Assembly: GCF_027924525.1 (NCBI RefSeq)
Contig: NZ_AP027040.1
Span: forward strand, 1,178,001-1,242,000
Direction: 5' to 3'
DNA length: 64,000 bases
From: Aurantimicrobium sp. INA4
Lineage (GTDB): Bacteria; Actinomycetota; Actinomycetes; Actinomycetales; Microbacteriaceae
Shown: positions 11,364 to 23,359 of the stretch, piece by piece
Layout: each line of letters opens with the position of its first letter
How positions within the stretch are numbered: position 1 is the stretch's first letter
Translations under genes and position numbers: made by a program
Notes under the pieces: model-generated
What the model saw: only the letters and a program-made list of their open reading frames with translations
Database searches by the model: none
What the model was told of the DNA's origin: nothing

Positions 11364-12350
11364 TTAGAGTGGCTGTACGAGATCTCGCAACACGTCTCGT
11401 GGACCATTACTGACTCGGAAGTAACGACCGGTAAACACCTGTCCCAGCACGGGGACCCAGCGAATCACACGATTATTGGGGTATGCAGAACGGGCTTCTT
11501 GTAACTTCTGTGCTGAGCTGATGAGCTTCAACTCGTCAGCGTCTGCACCCAGCTCTGGTGCGCGCTGAGCCAAGCTCGTAATGCGGCTGAGAAGACGAGC
11601 ATTGCGCTGGGTGCCTTCGGCCCGCAGTTTGGCCATGCGCGTTCCCATGGTGTTCTTTTTCACACCTATTTGATTCGACGAATGTTGCCGATAGGAAATC
11701 AGAGGGCCTGTCACGGCAAACTTCTCTCCGCCCAGAGCTGCCACCATGGCTAACCATTCGTCATGCACCCAGCCCTCGGGGAAGGGGGCAGCCTTCTCGA
11801 ACACCGTTCGTGGGAAGGCTGCGGTGGCACCGGTGACAATATTGCGCTTGATCAACACGTTCACAGGGTCAGTAGTGATGCCTTCTCGTTCTGAAGTCTT
11901 CAGCGCTAAAGCCTCGAACAGGGTGTGACCGAGAGGTGCACCTTCACCATCGATGAGGTCCGCATCCCCAAAAACAAAACCTGCACCTGCATCCAGCAGC
12001 GCTGCGCCGGTTTCTAGCCGCTGCGGGAACCACAGATCATCTTGATCCGCCAGGAAAATGTATTGCTTACTCGTTGCCGCTATGGCTTGCTCAAAGTTCT
12101 TTGTCACGCCCAGCGAGGTTTTGTTCTGCAGGACGGTGAGTTTGATTCTGCCCAGAATGGTTTTGTGCTCAACGAGCTTTTCCCACGTTTGCTTCAGAAG
12201 TGCGACCGTGCCATCTGTTGACCCATCATCAGAGACGACGATTTCTGCAGGGAGCAAGGTTTGGGCAGCCATGGTTTCTAACTGGGCTGCGATGTAGTGG
12301 GCACCGTTGTAGGTGCACATCGCCACCGAGATATTCGGTGATATTGCCAC
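11364..12350 (-). CDS. GT2 glycosyltransferase
   Basis: A 328-residue family 2 transferase with a GTG start. The GT-A fold signatures are CTYNGAHYIAAQLETMAAQTL, SDDGSTDGT and the metal/nucleotide motif FLADQDDLW. Later RNIVTGATAAF and HDEWLAMVAALG mark the acceptor side. No membrane helix is evident. It is clearly paralogous to the transferase at 35357-36325. It interrupts the usual prmC-tsaC neighbourhood and is on the same strand. The donor and acceptor are unknown. Confidence 0.85.
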   Translation of the reverse strand: MAISPNISVAMCTYNGAHYIAAQLETMAAQTLLPAEIVVSDDGSTDGTVALLKQTWEKLVEHKTILGRIKLTVLQNKTSLGVTKNFEQAIAATSKQYIFLADQDDLWFPQRLETGAALLDAGAGFVFGDADLIDGEGAPLGHTLFEALALKTSEREGITTDPVNVLIKRNIVTGATAAFPRTVFEKAAPFPEGWVHDEWLAMVAALGGEKFAVTGPLISYRQHSSNQIGVKKNTMGTRMAKLRAEGTQRNARLLSRITSLAQRAPELGADADELKLISSAQKLQEARSAYPNNRVIRWVPVLGQVFTGRYFRVSNGPRDVLRDLVQPL

Positions 12351-12390
12351 AGTGAACTCCCCTTGCTTGAGCTAGCCCAGAAAGGCCAGT

Positions 12391-13290
12391 TTACGGGCGG
12401 GTTGCTGTTGTATAGCGGTCACGGCCAACCAAATCTCGATGTGTCGCAGTAGCACGCCAGCCATCAGCGCTGAGAATGCCGCGAATATCTACCCCCTGGA
12501 GCTCACCATGCTCGAGCATGAGCTGCGCACCAGGACGGCCAAGAATGAGGCCTACTCGAGAGACTTCTCGCACCACATCAAGCCCGTCTTCCCCGCCATA
12601 AAGCGCTAGTGAAGGGTCAAAGAGGCGAACTTCAGGATCTCTAGGGATTGCGTCCACAGGAATATAGGGAGGGTTCGAGACAACGACAGCAACAGTTCCC
12701 TCTAGCTCGGGGTAGGTAGCCAAGAGTTCATCCCCGGCTAGGTCGCCAGGAACTAAGTGTGCGTTAGCTCCCCCGAGTGCTGAGAAGTTCTTACTTGTCC
12801 AGGGCAGTGCTTCAGGGCTTTTCTCCACGGCATAAATATGGGCATGTGGAACTTCAGTTGCCATAGCTAATGCGATAGCACCAGAACCTGTTCCTAAGTC
12901 CACTGCTGAAGGAGAAGGTTCCGCTAAGGAACGCAAAGCATCGATGGCCATCCCGGCCAGTTGTTCTGTTTCAGGCCTGGGCACAAATACTCCAGGGCCC
13001 ACGGAGAGTGTGAGGGATCTAAACCAGGCCACACCCAAAATGTGTTGCAACGGTTCGCGGCCGGCGCGACGTTCAACGAGCTGTCTTATCAGGAGCGTTG
13101 ATTCTCCCGGAATGGTGAACCCTGTCACCACTTTGGAGGCAAGTTCCCCACGGCTAAATCCCAGAACATGGGCGATAAGCAGTTCTGCATCAACCTCTGC
13201 ATCGGGCACTCCTTCAGCGCTTAGGGTCGATATTGCCCACTGACGAAGGTCAGTGACAGCAATATCGTCAGCGTGAGCAGAAGAATTCAT
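12391..13290 (-). CDS. prmC: Release factor glutamine methyltransferase PrmC
   Basis: Methylates the glutamine of the GGQ motif in release factors. The motif VSNPPYIPVDAI contains the substrate-binding NPPY, and AVDLGTGSGAIALA is the AdoMet site. The ATG at 13290 (MNSSAHADDIAV) gives 299 residues, near the family's ~285; an in-frame GTG 48 bases upstream would add an unlike extension. The RF1 gene prfA is nearby (18424-19503) but is separated by a cys block and glycan genes. It is divergent from cysK. Confidence 0.92.
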   Translation of the reverse strand: MNSSAHADDIAVTDLRQWAISTLSAEGVPDAEVDAELLIAHVLGFSRGELASKVVTGFTIPGESTLLIRQLVERRAGREPLQHILGVAWFRSLTLSVGPGVFVPRPETEQLAGMAIDALRSLAEPSPSAVDLGTGSGAIALAMATEVPHAHIYAVEKSPEALPWTSKNFSALGGANAHLVPGDLAGDELLATYPELEGTVAVVVSNPPYIPVDAIPRDPEVRLFDPSLALYGGEDGLDVVREVSRVGLILGRPGAQLMLEHGELQGVDIRGILSADGWRATATHRDLVGRDRYTTATRP

Positions 13291-13388
13291 AATGTCTTCG
13301 AACGTAACAGAACTAGGAAGATTGCGTGGACGTGCCACATAATCAGAGAACGCTTTAGTACTACCCCAACAAGAGAAACAGGTTCATC

Positions 13389-14324
13389 GTGGCTCGTCTA
13401 TATGACAACATCACTGACGTTACCGGTAACACCCCACTGGTACGTATCAACCGTTTGACCGAAGGCGCTGGTGCCACGGTTTACGCCAAGCTCGAGTTCT
13501 ACAACCCCGGTAACTCCGTCAAGGACCGCCTGGGTAAGGCAATCATTGACGCAGCTGAAAAGTCTGGTGCGCTCAAGCCCGGTGGAACCATCGTGGAGGG
13601 AACCTCCGGTAACACCGGCATTGCTCTTGCCCTCGTCGGTGCCGCTCGCGGCTACAAGGTCATCTTGACCATGCCTGAGACCATGAGCATCGAGCGCCGC
13701 GTGCTCGTTCGCGCATACGGTGCTGAAGTAGTGCTCACCCCTGGCTCTGAGGGTATGCGCGGTGCTGTATCTCGCGCTGAAGAAATCGTTGCCAACACTC
13801 CTGGTGCCATTCTTGCTCGCCAGTTCGAGAACGAGGCAAACCCTGCCATTCACCGTGCAACCACAGCTGAAGAAGTGTGGGCAGACACCGACGGCAAGGT
13901 AGATATCTTCATGGCAGGTGTCGGTACCGGTGGAACCATCACCGGAACCGGTCAGCGCTTGAAGGAACTCAACCCTGACATTCAGATCATCGCTGTTGAG
14001 CCTGAAGAGTCCCCCATCCTCAACGGTGGCGCACCAGGACCACACAAGATTCAGGGAATTGGTGCAAACTTCGTGCCCCCTATCCTGGACACCACGGTTT
14101 ATGACGAGGTCTTTGATGTGAACTTCGAACAGTCCATCGAGACTGCACGTCGTCTCGCAGCAGAAGAGGGAATCCTCGCCGGTATCTCCACCGGTGCCAT
14201 CTTCTACGCAGCTAACGAGGTTGCACGCCGACCAGAAAACGTTGGCAAGACCATCGTGGCCATCGTGTGCGACTACGGCGAGCGCTATGTTTCCACTGCA
14301 CTGTGGGAGCCTTTCAAGGACTAA
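13389..14324 (+). CDS. cysK: Cysteine synthase (O-acetylserine sulfhydrylase)
   Basis: A 311-residue PLP enzyme that makes cysteine from O-acetylserine and sulfide. The PLP lysine is K45 in [11 protein letters not shown]; the substrate loop is [13 protein letters not shown] and the phosphate-binding glycines are [11 protein letters not shown]. Translation starts at GTG. It is followed after a terminator by cysE, which makes its substrate, so the two form a cysteine block. A 317-codon open frame on the opposite strand is only a shadow. Confidence 0.96.
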   Translation: MARLYDNITDVTGNTPLVRINRLTEGAGATVYAKLEFYNPGNSVKDRLGKAIIDAAEKSGALKPGGTIVEGTSGNTGIALALVGAARGYKVILTMPETMSIERRVLVRAYGAEVVLTPGSEGMRGAVSRAEEIVANTPGAILARQFENEANPAIHRATTAEEVWADTDGKVDIFMAGVGTGGTITGTGQRLKELNPDIQIIAVEPEESPILNGGAPGPHKIQGIGANFVPPILDTTVYDEVFDVNFEQSIETARRLAAEEGILAGISTGAIFYAANEVARRPENVGKTIVAIVCDYGERYVSTALWEPFKD

Positions 14325-14342
14325 TACCCAGAACGCATCAAC

Positions 14343-14370
14343 AATGCCCACCTTTTTAGGTGGGCATTGT
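14343..14370 (+). terminator. Terminator after cysK
   Basis: A 10-bp perfect stem (AATGCCCACC / GGTGGGCATT) with the loop TTTTTA sits 18 bases after the cysK stop. The downstream T tract is short (GTT). It separates cysK from cysE, which begins 47 bases further on, so cysE may have its own promoter or be reached by read-through. Confidence 0.65.
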
Positions 14371-14416
14371 TCGTGGTCGAGGGAATACAGAGAACTTCGG
14401 TAGCCTTGTAAGTCTT

Positions 14417-15001
14417 ATGCTCAACATCCGTGAAGACATCGCTAATGCGCGATCCCATGACCCCGCTGCACGTTCAGCGTTTGAAACATGGGTGGTCGCC
14501 TCTGGTCTTCACGCCGTCTGGGCACACCGCTGGAACCATTGGTTGTGGAATCACGGTTTCAAATTCATTGCCCGCGTGGGATCGCAATGGATGAGGTTCT
14601 GGACAGGTATTGAGATTCATCCTGGTGCCAGAATTGGTCGTCGTTTCTTTATCGATCATGGTATGGGTGTTGTCATTGGTGAGACGGCTGAAATCGGTGA
14701 CGACGTCATGATGTATCACGGCGTGACTCTTGGTGGGCGATCACTTGAGCACGGTAAGCGCCACCCCACCATTGAAAACAACGTCACCATTGGCGCTGGT
14801 GCAAAGATTCTGGGCCCCATTACTGTTGGCCACAACAGCGCGATTGGCGCTAATGCCGTGGTTGTCAAAGATGTTCCTGCGGATTCGCAGGTCGTAGGTA
14901 TTCCTGGAGTTGCTCGTCCCCGTAACGGCATGGTTGCTGTTCCCGGAGAAGCTGTCGACGACAGTGGACGAGCCTGGGTTGACCCAGCAATGTTTATCTA
15001 G
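14417..15001 (+). CDS. cysE: Serine O-acetyltransferase
   Basis: A 194-residue acetyltransferase that makes O-acetylserine. The start ATG at 14417 ([19 protein letters not shown]) is chosen, since the earlier in-frame start would overlap the terminator hairpin. The left-handed beta-helix hexapeptides are visible ([38 protein letters not shown]), with the catalytic histidine regions HGMG and HGVTLGG. This is the short CysE class common in actinobacteria. Confidence 0.94.
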   Translation: MLNIREDIANARSHDPAARSAFETWVVASGLHAVWAHRWNHWLWNHGFKFIARVGSQWMRFWTGIEIHPGARIGRRFFIDHGMGVVIGETAEIGDDVMMYHGVTLGGRSLEHGKRHPTIENNVTIGAGAKILGPITVGHNSAIGANAVVVKDVPADSQVVGIPGVARPRNGMVAVPGEAVDDSGRAWVDPAMFI

Positions 15002-15012
15002 GCTCGGCTGAT

Positions 15013-16005
15013 CTAGGCCCTGGAAGCTTCCAGAGAATACTTCGCGATCTTTTTCTCATCTTCGAGTGAGATGTTCAGTGCTCGGTGAATATTGACCCAC
15101 TTAGTCCAGGCATAAGCAGGGTTCACAAGCAACCACTTCAGCTTCTGCCCAAAGTTGTAATCGCGATCTCGCACGATACGTGAAGTCGAAACAAGTATGT
15201 CTCTCACCGCACGAAGTTTGGCTTGCACCCACGAGAGTGATTGGCGTCCTTGACCCACTTTGCGCATGCCGAGATTTTCGTCAAAAATACGCTTGCCGTA
15301 TTCGGAAAAGGTCACGTCGTTCGAGTGCTCAACAATGGCTTGTGCTGCATACGCTTTTCGATAGCCGGCCTCTAGGAGATCTTGTGCGAAGGCCATATCT
15401 TCGGAGTAGTTCACATCACGGTAAGCAATAACGTTGAGGAGGAAGTCTCTACGTGTTGCGGAATTCACATCTGAATAGAACAGTTCACCAGGTGTGAGTT
15501 CATGAGTCTTTTTGAGAGAACCATCAATAATGGTGGTTTCACCATCAGAGCCGCAGGCCCTGAAAACTCCCTCAATTTCATACTTGAGCAAGGGTGAACA
15601 ATTAGAGCGAGCAATGTGCTTTCCCACAACACCAACACAGTTCAAGCCGGCAGGATCCAAGGGAGCTGTGATGTTAGTGAGCCAATCTGAATCTGTGGGA
15701 ATGGCGTCATGGCTGAGATAAGCAATGTTGGTTCCGCGAGCCAGTTTGGCGGCTAAGTTCCGGGTTTTGCCGTGGCCAAACTCTGAGCCTGGAATCTCAA
15801 CTAATCTCACCGCGGGGTGTGCCGCAATGATGTCCAACGTGGCGTCACTTGAGCCCGAGTCAATAATGAGAATCTCGAATGTGCCCGCAAAGTTTTGCTT
15901 TTCAACAGAGTTGAGAAGCTGGTCAAGGTACTTCTCCCCATTGAAGGTGGGAATGAACACGGTTGTGTCGACCGCTTGTGTGCTTTCAGGACCGACGAGG
16001 GGCAT
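15013..16005 (-). CDS. GT2 glycosyltransferase, rhamnosyltransferase-like
   Basis: A 330-residue family 2 transferase. Signatures are FIPTFNGEKYLDQLLNSV, IIDSGSSDAT, FGHGKTRNLAA and YLSHDAIPTD; the FGHGKTRN and SHDAIP phrases are typical of rhamnosyltransferase-type members. NYSEDMAFAQDLLEAGY carries the ED catalytic motif. The substrate is inferred from these phrases only. The start shares one base with the stop of the next gene upstream (TAATG), so the two are translationally coupled. Confidence 0.8.
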   Translation of the reverse strand: MPLVGPESTQAVDTTVFIPTFNGEKYLDQLLNSVEKQNFAGTFEILIIDSGSSDATLDIIAAHPAVRLVEIPGSEFGHGKTRNLAAKLARGTNIAYLSHDAIPTDSDWLTNITAPLDPAGLNCVGVVGKHIARSNCSPLLKYEIEGVFRACGSDGETTIIDGSLKKTHELTPGELFYSDVNSATRRDFLLNVIAYRDVNYSEDMAFAQDLLEAGYRKAYAAQAIVEHSNDVTFSEYGKRIFDENLGMRKVGQGRQSLSWVQAKLRAVRDILVSTSRIVRDRDYNFGQKLKWLLVNPAYAWTKWVNIHRALNISLEDEKKIAKYSLEASRA

Positions 16006-17252
16006 TACTTCTTCTTGCGCTTGATGATCTTGTCAAACATCGCCACAACTTCCGCGCCTGCATCTGCCCATGAACCACCCTCAGCAGATTTGGATAGTTC
16101 ACGCGAATATTCAACTTGGTCGGGACGATCAATGGCGGCAATAATTCGGTCAGCCATCAGCGCGGGAGACATAGGGACAAACTCGATGCGAGGATCATCC
16201 CGAAGTGTCATGCGGGTGTTTTCACCATCGTTCACGATGGGAACAACACCACACGCCATCACTTCGAGCGGAAGCAAAGACATACAGGTCAGCGAAAGTA
16301 CAAATGCGGCAGCGCATCTGTTGTACAGCTCTGGAAGCTGGGAAACCTGGAGAGTTCCATGGTTTACGAAGGGGAATTCAATTCCTGCCTTAGACATGTC
16401 CCAGCCGGCGATGTTGATGGTGATGTCAGGACGGCGACGGTGAACTTCCTCGAGCACCAACAAACCAAACTCCGTGCCACGGCGAGGTGTTGTGGGGCGG
16501 GCATAGAACAGAATTTCATTGCGCTTGGCATCGTTGGTCCTGGTGTAGCGAGAAGCATCAACAGAGTATTCATAGAAATCTGTTGGCATTCCGTAATCAC
16601 GCTTGAGCTTCGCGGCTAACCACGAACCTATCGTGATTCCGTGGTACCCCAAGCGATATGAGTTCTCTGCCACAACATAGTCAGGACCAGCGGGGAAAAA
16701 GTAGGGTTCAAAGTCGAGCACCCAATAGATACGGGGGATATTGCGTTCATACCGCCAAGCCGCATATGCCGTGGCCCAGTCCGTTGCCACGATGACGTCG
16801 AAGTCTCCGGTAATTCCCACTTCTGGGTCATACATTCGATATTCAGCATTGAGCTGGGGGTAGCCCGAGTTGGTGGACAGCATGTGCTTGACGCCCTCAA
16901 CACTCACCTTGGGGTAGGTCCCAGCCGAATAGAGGAAAATGGTGATTTCATAGCCAGCTTGCTCGAGAAACTGCATGAACATGTAGGCGTTCTGGTGGCC
17001 GCCACTCGAGCGTCCGGGAGGGGAAATAACCCACGCAATTTGTGGTTTACCATTTGGCTTGACTGGCTTCTCAGCTTTGAACTGGCGGTTTTGTGTCCAA
17101 TCCACAGCTAGCACGTCTTGCTTGAACACAGTAGCCAAAGGAACTTCTTCGAAAGGGTTTAAGCGGGAAGTCAGCCACTTAGCCCCCCGCCATGCAGTGG
17201 ACTTAATGCCCTCATATTTGAGCATTTCGGAAGCACGTGAAAAGACTGACAT
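16005..17252 (-). CDS. WsaF-like glycosyltransferase (rhamnosyltransferase family)
   Basis: A 415-residue GT-B-type transferase. IAWVISPPGRSSGGHQNAY and the following QAGYEITIFLY match the WsaF/RgpF-related rhamnan-synthesis family. In the C-terminal half, ARPTTPRRGTEFGLLVLEEV and FVLSLTCMSLLPLEVMACG hold the nucleotide-sugar site. WsaF itself is a rhamnosyltransferase of Geobacillus S-layer glycan. Coupling to a rhamnosyltransferase-like GT2 supports a rhamnose-containing glycan. The substrate remains inferred. Confidence 0.75.
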   Translation of the reverse strand: MSVFSRASEMLKYEGIKSTAWRGAKWLTSRLNPFEEVPLATVFKQDVLAVDWTQNRQFKAEKPVKPNGKPQIAWVISPPGRSSGGHQNAYMFMQFLEQAGYEITIFLYSAGTYPKVSVEGVKHMLSTNSGYPQLNAEYRMYDPEVGITGDFDVIVATDWATAYAAWRYERNIPRIYWVLDFEPYFFPAGPDYVVAENSYRLGYHGITIGSWLAAKLKRDYGMPTDFYEYSVDASRYTRTNDAKRNEILFYARPTTPRRGTEFGLLVLEEVHRRRPDITINIAGWDMSKAGIEFPFVNHGTLQVSQLPELYNRCAAAFVLSLTCMSLLPLEVMACGVVPIVNDGENTRMTLRDDPRIEFVPMSPALMADRIIAAIDRPDQVEYSRELSKSAEGGSWADAGAEVVAMFDKIIKRKKK

Positions 17253-17257
17253 GAGCT

Positions 17258-18403
17258 TTACTTGTAGGCCTTCACAGTCTCGATAACGTAGGCAACCTGT
17301 TCATCACTCATTCCTGGCCACAATGGCAGGCGAGCCAAACGCGAAGCAAAAGAATCTGTTTTTTCCAACGAGCCAATGCTTCGACCATACTTCTGCCCAG
17401 CTGGGCTGGAGTGCAATGGAACGTAGTGGAATGTTCCAATCACTCCATGTGATCGTAGGTGCTCGAGCAGACCATCTCGCTTTTCTTGGTCTGACATCAG
17501 CACATAAAACACGTGAGCTGCATGCTCGCCGTGAGCTGGAGTCATCACCGAGCCGCCTAGAGAAGAAGCCCAGTCGGAAAGTTCGATTGAATAGCGGTTC
17601 CAAATCTCGAACCGACGCTCCTGGATGCCGTCAAAGGCATCCAGCTGGGCGTCGAGCACGGCAGCGTTTAATTCGGAGGGAAGATAGCTTGAACCCCACT
17701 CAACCCAGGTGTACTTATCTACTTGTCCGCGTAAGAACTTGGAACGGTTAGTTCCTTTTTCACGCATGATTTCAGCAGCTTCAACGAGAGTAGGGTCATT
17801 GATCAGAACTGCACCGCCTTCACCGCAGTGCACGTTCTTTGTGTCGTGAAAGCTCTGGATTGCTACAGAACCAATTGTTCCTAGAGCACCGAATCGAGAC
17901 TGAACAGCTAAACCATGTGCGTTGTCTTCGATTACAGGAATATTGTGCTTGCGAGAAATTGCCATGATGGAATCCATGTCCACGGGAGCACCGCCGTAGT
18001 GCATGACAGAAATCGCCTTGGTTTTGTCTGTGATAGCTTTCTCAACTTCGAGAGGATCAATATTGCCACTGTCACCCTCGATATCGACAAATACTGGGAC
18101 TCCCCCGGCAGCCACAATAGATGAGGCCCCCGAGGAGAAAGTAAAACTAGGAACAATTACTTCGTCCCCTGCACCAATACCAAGCAAGCGCACGGCCATC
18201 TCTAAAGCCGCCGTTCCCGAGGTGGTCAGCAGAATGTTCTGCGCCCCAGTGAGTTCAACCAACTTTGTTGTAGCTGACTTGGTAAACGGGCCATCTCCAT
18301 GAACATGGTCAGAAGCAATAACGGCAGCTAAATTCTCTGGTGCTGTAGGCGCGCGAAAGGGCACCGAAAAGAGAATCGGTGTTAATTCCTCACGTGCCGA
18401 CAT
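17258..18403 (-). CDS. DegT/WecE-type sugar aminotransferase
   Basis: A 381-residue PLP aminotransferase acting on nucleotide-linked keto-sugars. The PLP lysine is K189 in the motif SFHDTKN, followed by CGEGGAVLIND; the phosphate-binding phrase is TSGTAALEMA. The SFH(D/E)TKN context resembles WecE, which makes dTDP-4-amino-4,6-dideoxygalactose from dTDP-4-keto-6-deoxyglucose. It ends 5 bases before the WsaF-like gene and forms a three-gene glycan insert between prfA and the cysteine block. No N-acetyltransferase partner is visible. Confidence 0.8.
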   Translation of the reverse strand: MSAREELTPILFSVPFRAPTAPENLAAVIASDHVHGDGPFTKSATTKLVELTGAQNILLTTSGTAALEMAVRLLGIGAGDEVIVPSFTFSSGASSIVAAGGVPVFVDIEGDSGNIDPLEVEKAITDKTKAISVMHYGGAPVDMDSIMAISRKHNIPVIEDNAHGLAVQSRFGALGTIGSVAIQSFHDTKNVHCGEGGAVLINDPTLVEAAEIMREKGTNRSKFLRGQVDKYTWVEWGSSYLPSELNAAVLDAQLDAFDGIQERRFEIWNRYSIELSDWASSLGGSVMTPAHGEHAAHVFYVLMSDQEKRDGLLEHLRSHGVIGTFHYVPLHSSPAGQKYGRSIGSLEKTDSFASRLARLPLWPGMSDEQVAYVIETVKAYK

Positions 18404-18423
18404 GTTTTGAGTCTAGTTCGCAA

Positions 18424-19503
18424 CTAGTTTTGGTCGCCCAAAGCTGCCAGGCGCGATTCTTCATCCGCCGTAATGCAGGACTGAATCACAGGTTCGAGAG
18501 CCCCATCCATCACCCGGTCCAGGTCGTAGGACTTGTACCCGGTGCGGTGGTCCGCAATACGGTTTTCAGGGAAGTTGTAGGTGCGAATACGTTCTGAGCG
18601 GTCCACGGTACGAATCTGCTCTTTACGAGCCGCACTAGCTTCTGCAGCTGCTTCTTCCTGCTGGCGAGCAAGAATACGAGCACGCAACACACGCATACCC
18701 GCTTCACGGTTCTGCAGTTGGCTCTTCTCGTTTTGCATCGAGACCACGATTCCGGTGGGAAGGTGGGTAATGCGCACAGCAGAGTCAGTGGTGTTCACAG
18801 ACTGTCCGCCAGGACCTGAAGAGCGATAAACATCAATCTTCAGATCGTTCTGGTTGATCTGTACCTCTTCTGGCTCATCTACTTCGGGAAAGACGAGAAC
18901 ACCGGCGGCAGAGGTGTGAATACGGCCTTGAGACTCAGTTGCAGGTACGCGCTGTACGCGGTGAACGCCACCTTCAAACTTGAGGTGAGCCCAGACTCCC
19001 TGTGCAGGGTCGTTCGAGTTGCCCTTAATGGCAACTTGAACGTCCTTGTAACCACCGAGGTCAGACTCGGTCTTATCAAGGACTTCGGTCTTCCATCCTT
19101 TGGACTCGGCATAGTGGAGGTACATGCGCAAAAGGTCAGCGACGAATAGCTGGCTTTCTGCGCCACCTTCACCGCCCTTGATTTCCATGATGACGTCACG
19201 GCCATCATCTGGGTCACGAGGAATGAGCAAGCGACGCAGCTTTTCCTGAGCTGCAGGAATAGCTTCCTCGAGGGCAGGAATTTCGGTGGCGAACGCTTCG
19301 TCTTCCTTGGCTAATTCCTTAGCGGCAGCAAGGTCGTCTTCTAACGCGGTGAGCTGTTCATAGGCAGCCTTGATTTGGCTCAGTTCTGCATAACGGCGGT
19401 TGAGCTTCTTCGAGCGTGCAGCGTCAGCGTGCACGGCCGGGTCGGAGAGCTGAACCTGCAGCTCTTCGTACTCGGCGAGAAGGCCTTGTACTGAAGACAG
19501 CAT
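18424..19503 (-). CDS. prfA: Peptide chain release factor 1
   Basis: A 359-residue class I release factor. The PAT anticodon-like tripeptide (residues 187-189, in [11 protein letters not shown]) assigns it to RF1, which reads UAA/UAG. The GGQ motif is at residues 232-234 in [15 protein letters not shown]. It begins 3 bases after the rho stop. In mycobacteria rpmE lies between rho and prfA; here it is absent. Confidence 0.96.
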   Translation of the reverse strand: MLSSVQGLLAEYEELQVQLSDPAVHADAARSKKLNRRYAELSQIKAAYEQLTALEDDLAAAKELAKEDEAFATEIPALEEAIPAAQEKLRRLLIPRDPDDGRDVIMEIKGGEGGAESQLFVADLLRMYLHYAESKGWKTEVLDKTESDLGGYKDVQVAIKGNSNDPAQGVWAHLKFEGGVHRVQRVPATESQGRIHTSAAGVLVFPEVDEPEEVQINQNDLKIDVYRSSGPGGQSVNTTDSAVRITHLPTGIVVSMQNEKSQLQNREAGMRVLRARILARQQEEAAAEASAARKEQIRTVDRSERIRTYNFPENRIADHRTGYKSYDLDRVMDGALEPVIQSCITADEESRLAALGDQN

Positions 19504-19506
19504 GGA

Positions 19507-21285
<1,779 letters not shown>

Positions 21286-21532
21286 GAGCTCTCCTTTGTA
21301 TTTATGTATCTAGCACCCTGTTCTTATTGGCCCCACAACTCTGAATAGATATGGAGGTAAGAAATGGTGCTGAATGTGTGAAGTTCGAAACCGAACTGGG
21401 GAATGCTCCGGGAAGTGTGTTACGTGATGACGTAGCTTCAACCGGTGCATCAGAAGTCTAGCAGGGCTTACTGAGCCAGTTCTCACGAAAAGACTCTGCG
21501 TGCCCTTGTAGTCTGGACAGCGGATAAATCTT

Positions 21533-22405
21533 ATGAGCCCGAAACCTTCTGCCCCCGCTGATGTAGCCATCATTACTGTGAGCTACAACTCAAGTGCGCA
21601 GTTGGCGGATTTCTTAGCAAGTGCCATCAAATCGGTTGACGCCCCCAGCCAAATCACTGTCGTAGATAACAACTCTGCAGACATTGACATTACGCAGAAG
21701 CTGACAACCAGATTGGGTGTTAACCTTCTCAAACTAGAGAAGAATGTGGGCTACGGCGCAGCAGTCAACAAGGCAGTTCCCGGGCTTGAACCACATCTCA
21801 GAACACTGCTGGTATGTAACCCCGACAGCGAGCTCAACGTAGCTGCAGTCCACAGACTCTCAGAAGCTGTCATGGATCAGAAAGTGGGCGTGGCTGGGCC
21901 ACGCATTTTCAATGAAGATGGCGGTGTTTACCCCTCTGCCAGAAATATTCCTTCCATCCGCAATGGTGTGGGCCATGCTTTGTTTGCCAATATCTGGCTG
22001 GGTAACCCCTGGACAAAGAACTACCTCTCTGAAACTCACCTTCAAGATTCAACCGTTCCGGCTGGATGGGTTTCTGGAGCATGTTTAGCTATTCGCCGTG
22101 AGCTCTTTGAACGCATTGGTGGTTTTGATAGCCACTACTTCATGTATTTCGAGGATGTAGATCTGGGCTATCGCCTCGGAAAGCTAGGGTTTACCAACCT
22201 GTATGTCCCTGAAGTCTCCATCAAGCACATTGGTGGAGAAAGCACTAAAGCCACCAAGAAGACCATGCTGCGCATTCACCACGAAAGCGCCATGCGATTT
22301 ATTCAGGTGAAATACAAAGGAATCTTGTGGGCACCTGTGCGTGGAATAATCCGGATTGGCTTGGAGCTGCGTTTCTGGTTCCAAGCACGTAAGGCAACGA
22401 CCTAA
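21533..22405 (+). CDS. GT2 glycosyltransferase
   Basis: A 290-residue family 2 transferase with VAIITVSYNSSAQLADFLAS, VVDNNSAD, NVGYGAAVNKA and LLVCNPDSEL, a pattern common to rhamnosyl- and related transferases. The downstream motif MYFEDVDLGYRLGKLGF holds the ED acceptor-side residues. It is alone on the plus strand between rho and thrB; its stop lies only 3 bases from the end of convergent thrB. The sugar is unknown. Confidence 0.8.
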   Translation: MSPKPSAPADVAIITVSYNSSAQLADFLASAIKSVDAPSQITVVDNNSADIDITQKLTTRLGVNLLKLEKNVGYGAAVNKAVPGLEPHLRTLLVCNPDSELNVAAVHRLSEAVMDQKVGVAGPRIFNEDGGVYPSARNIPSIRNGVGHALFANIWLGNPWTKNYLSETHLQDSTVPAGWVSGACLAIRRELFERIGGFDSHYFMYFEDVDLGYRLGKLGFTNLYVPEVSIKHIGGESTKATKKTMLRIHHESAMRFIQVKYKGILWAPVRGIIRIGLELRFWFQARKATT

Positions 22406-22408
22406 AAA

Positions 22409-23359
22409 TTACTTCGCAGTAACGACTGTTGCTCCGGCAAAATCAACTGCCAGCATGAGTGCTTTCCAGGGTGTTTCCTCGTGCTGTGAAACGAGTTGTG
22501 CTGCTTCAACACGTTGAGCTGGATCTGAACTCAGAACCAAAATGGATGGGCCTGCCCCGGAAACAACAGCAGCGAACCCGTTATCGCGTAACACTTTAAC
22601 CAGTGCACTTGTTTGGGGCATTGCTTCTGCGCGGTAGTCCTGGTGGAGTTTGTCTTCCGTCGCCTCGAAGAGAAGCTCAGGACTCTGTGTGAGTGCTGCA
22701 ACTAAAAGTGATGAACGGGACACATTGAAAATTGCGTCTTCGTGAGGAACACTCTCTGGCTGTAGTGAGCGTGCGTGCTTTGTCGACATGGTGAACGAAG
22801 GCACCAAGACCAGCGGAGAAACACCACGGTGAACAAGCAAGCGCTTACAACGTGGCCCCTCTTCTGTGGTCCAGGCGATAGTTAGGCCACCAAAAAGTGC
22901 AGGGGCTACGTTGTCGGGGTGGCCCTCAAGCTCTGTGGCAAGACGCAACAGTGTGTCTTCATCGAATTCAACAATGCCATCAAGCAAACCTTTTGCTGCG
23001 AGAAGACCAGAGACAATTGCTGCGCTCGAGGACCCCATGCCTCGTGAGTGGGCAATCTTGTTGTGGGCAACGAGGTTCAGACCCGGCATTGCCACGCCCG
23101 CATGCGCGAAAGCGTGGGCAATGGACTGCACAACAAGATTAGAAGCATCGGTAGCTACTGGAGCTGCCGAGTCAGCAGAACCTTCGCCAATAACTTCAAC
23201 CGTTGCCCCAGCCTCTGGACGAACAGTGACGTCAAGCTGATCGTAGTAGCCAAGGGCAAGTCCAAGCGTGTCAAAACCAGGGCCTAAGTTTGCAGATGTA
23301 GCCGGTACGCGGACAGTTACTGCCCTGCCTACCGGCACCTGCATAGACCCAGAAGACAT
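22409..23359 (-). CDS. thrB: Homoserine kinase
   Basis: A 316-residue GHMP kinase that phosphorylates homoserine. The ATP loop is NKIAHSRGMGSSSAAIVSGL, and VPATSANLGPGFDTLGLAL is the N-terminal GHMP signature. The start overlaps the thrC stop by one base. It is the last gene of lysA-hom-thrC-thrB, the lysine/threonine branch of the aspartate pathway. Confidence 0.95.
   Translation of the reverse strand: MSSGSMQVPVGRAVTVRVPATSANLGPGFDTLGLALGYYDQLDVTVRPEAGATVEVIGEGSADSAAPVATDASNLVVQSIAHAFAHAGVAMPGLNLVAHNKIAHSRGMGSSSAAIVSGLLAAKGLLDGIVEFDEDTLLRLATELEGHPDNVAPALFGGLTIAWTTEEGPRCKRLLVHRGVSPLVLVPSFTMSTKHARSLQPESVPHEDAIFNVSRSSLLVAALTQSPELLFEATEDKLHQDYRAEAMPQTSALVKVLRDNGFAAVVSGAGPSILVLSSDPAQRVEAAQLVSQHEETPWKALMLAVDFAGATVVTAK

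Noticed and set aside
13398-14351. A 317-codon open frame opposite cysK
   Set aside because: It is a composition shadow of cysK; its translation has no recognisable motif.
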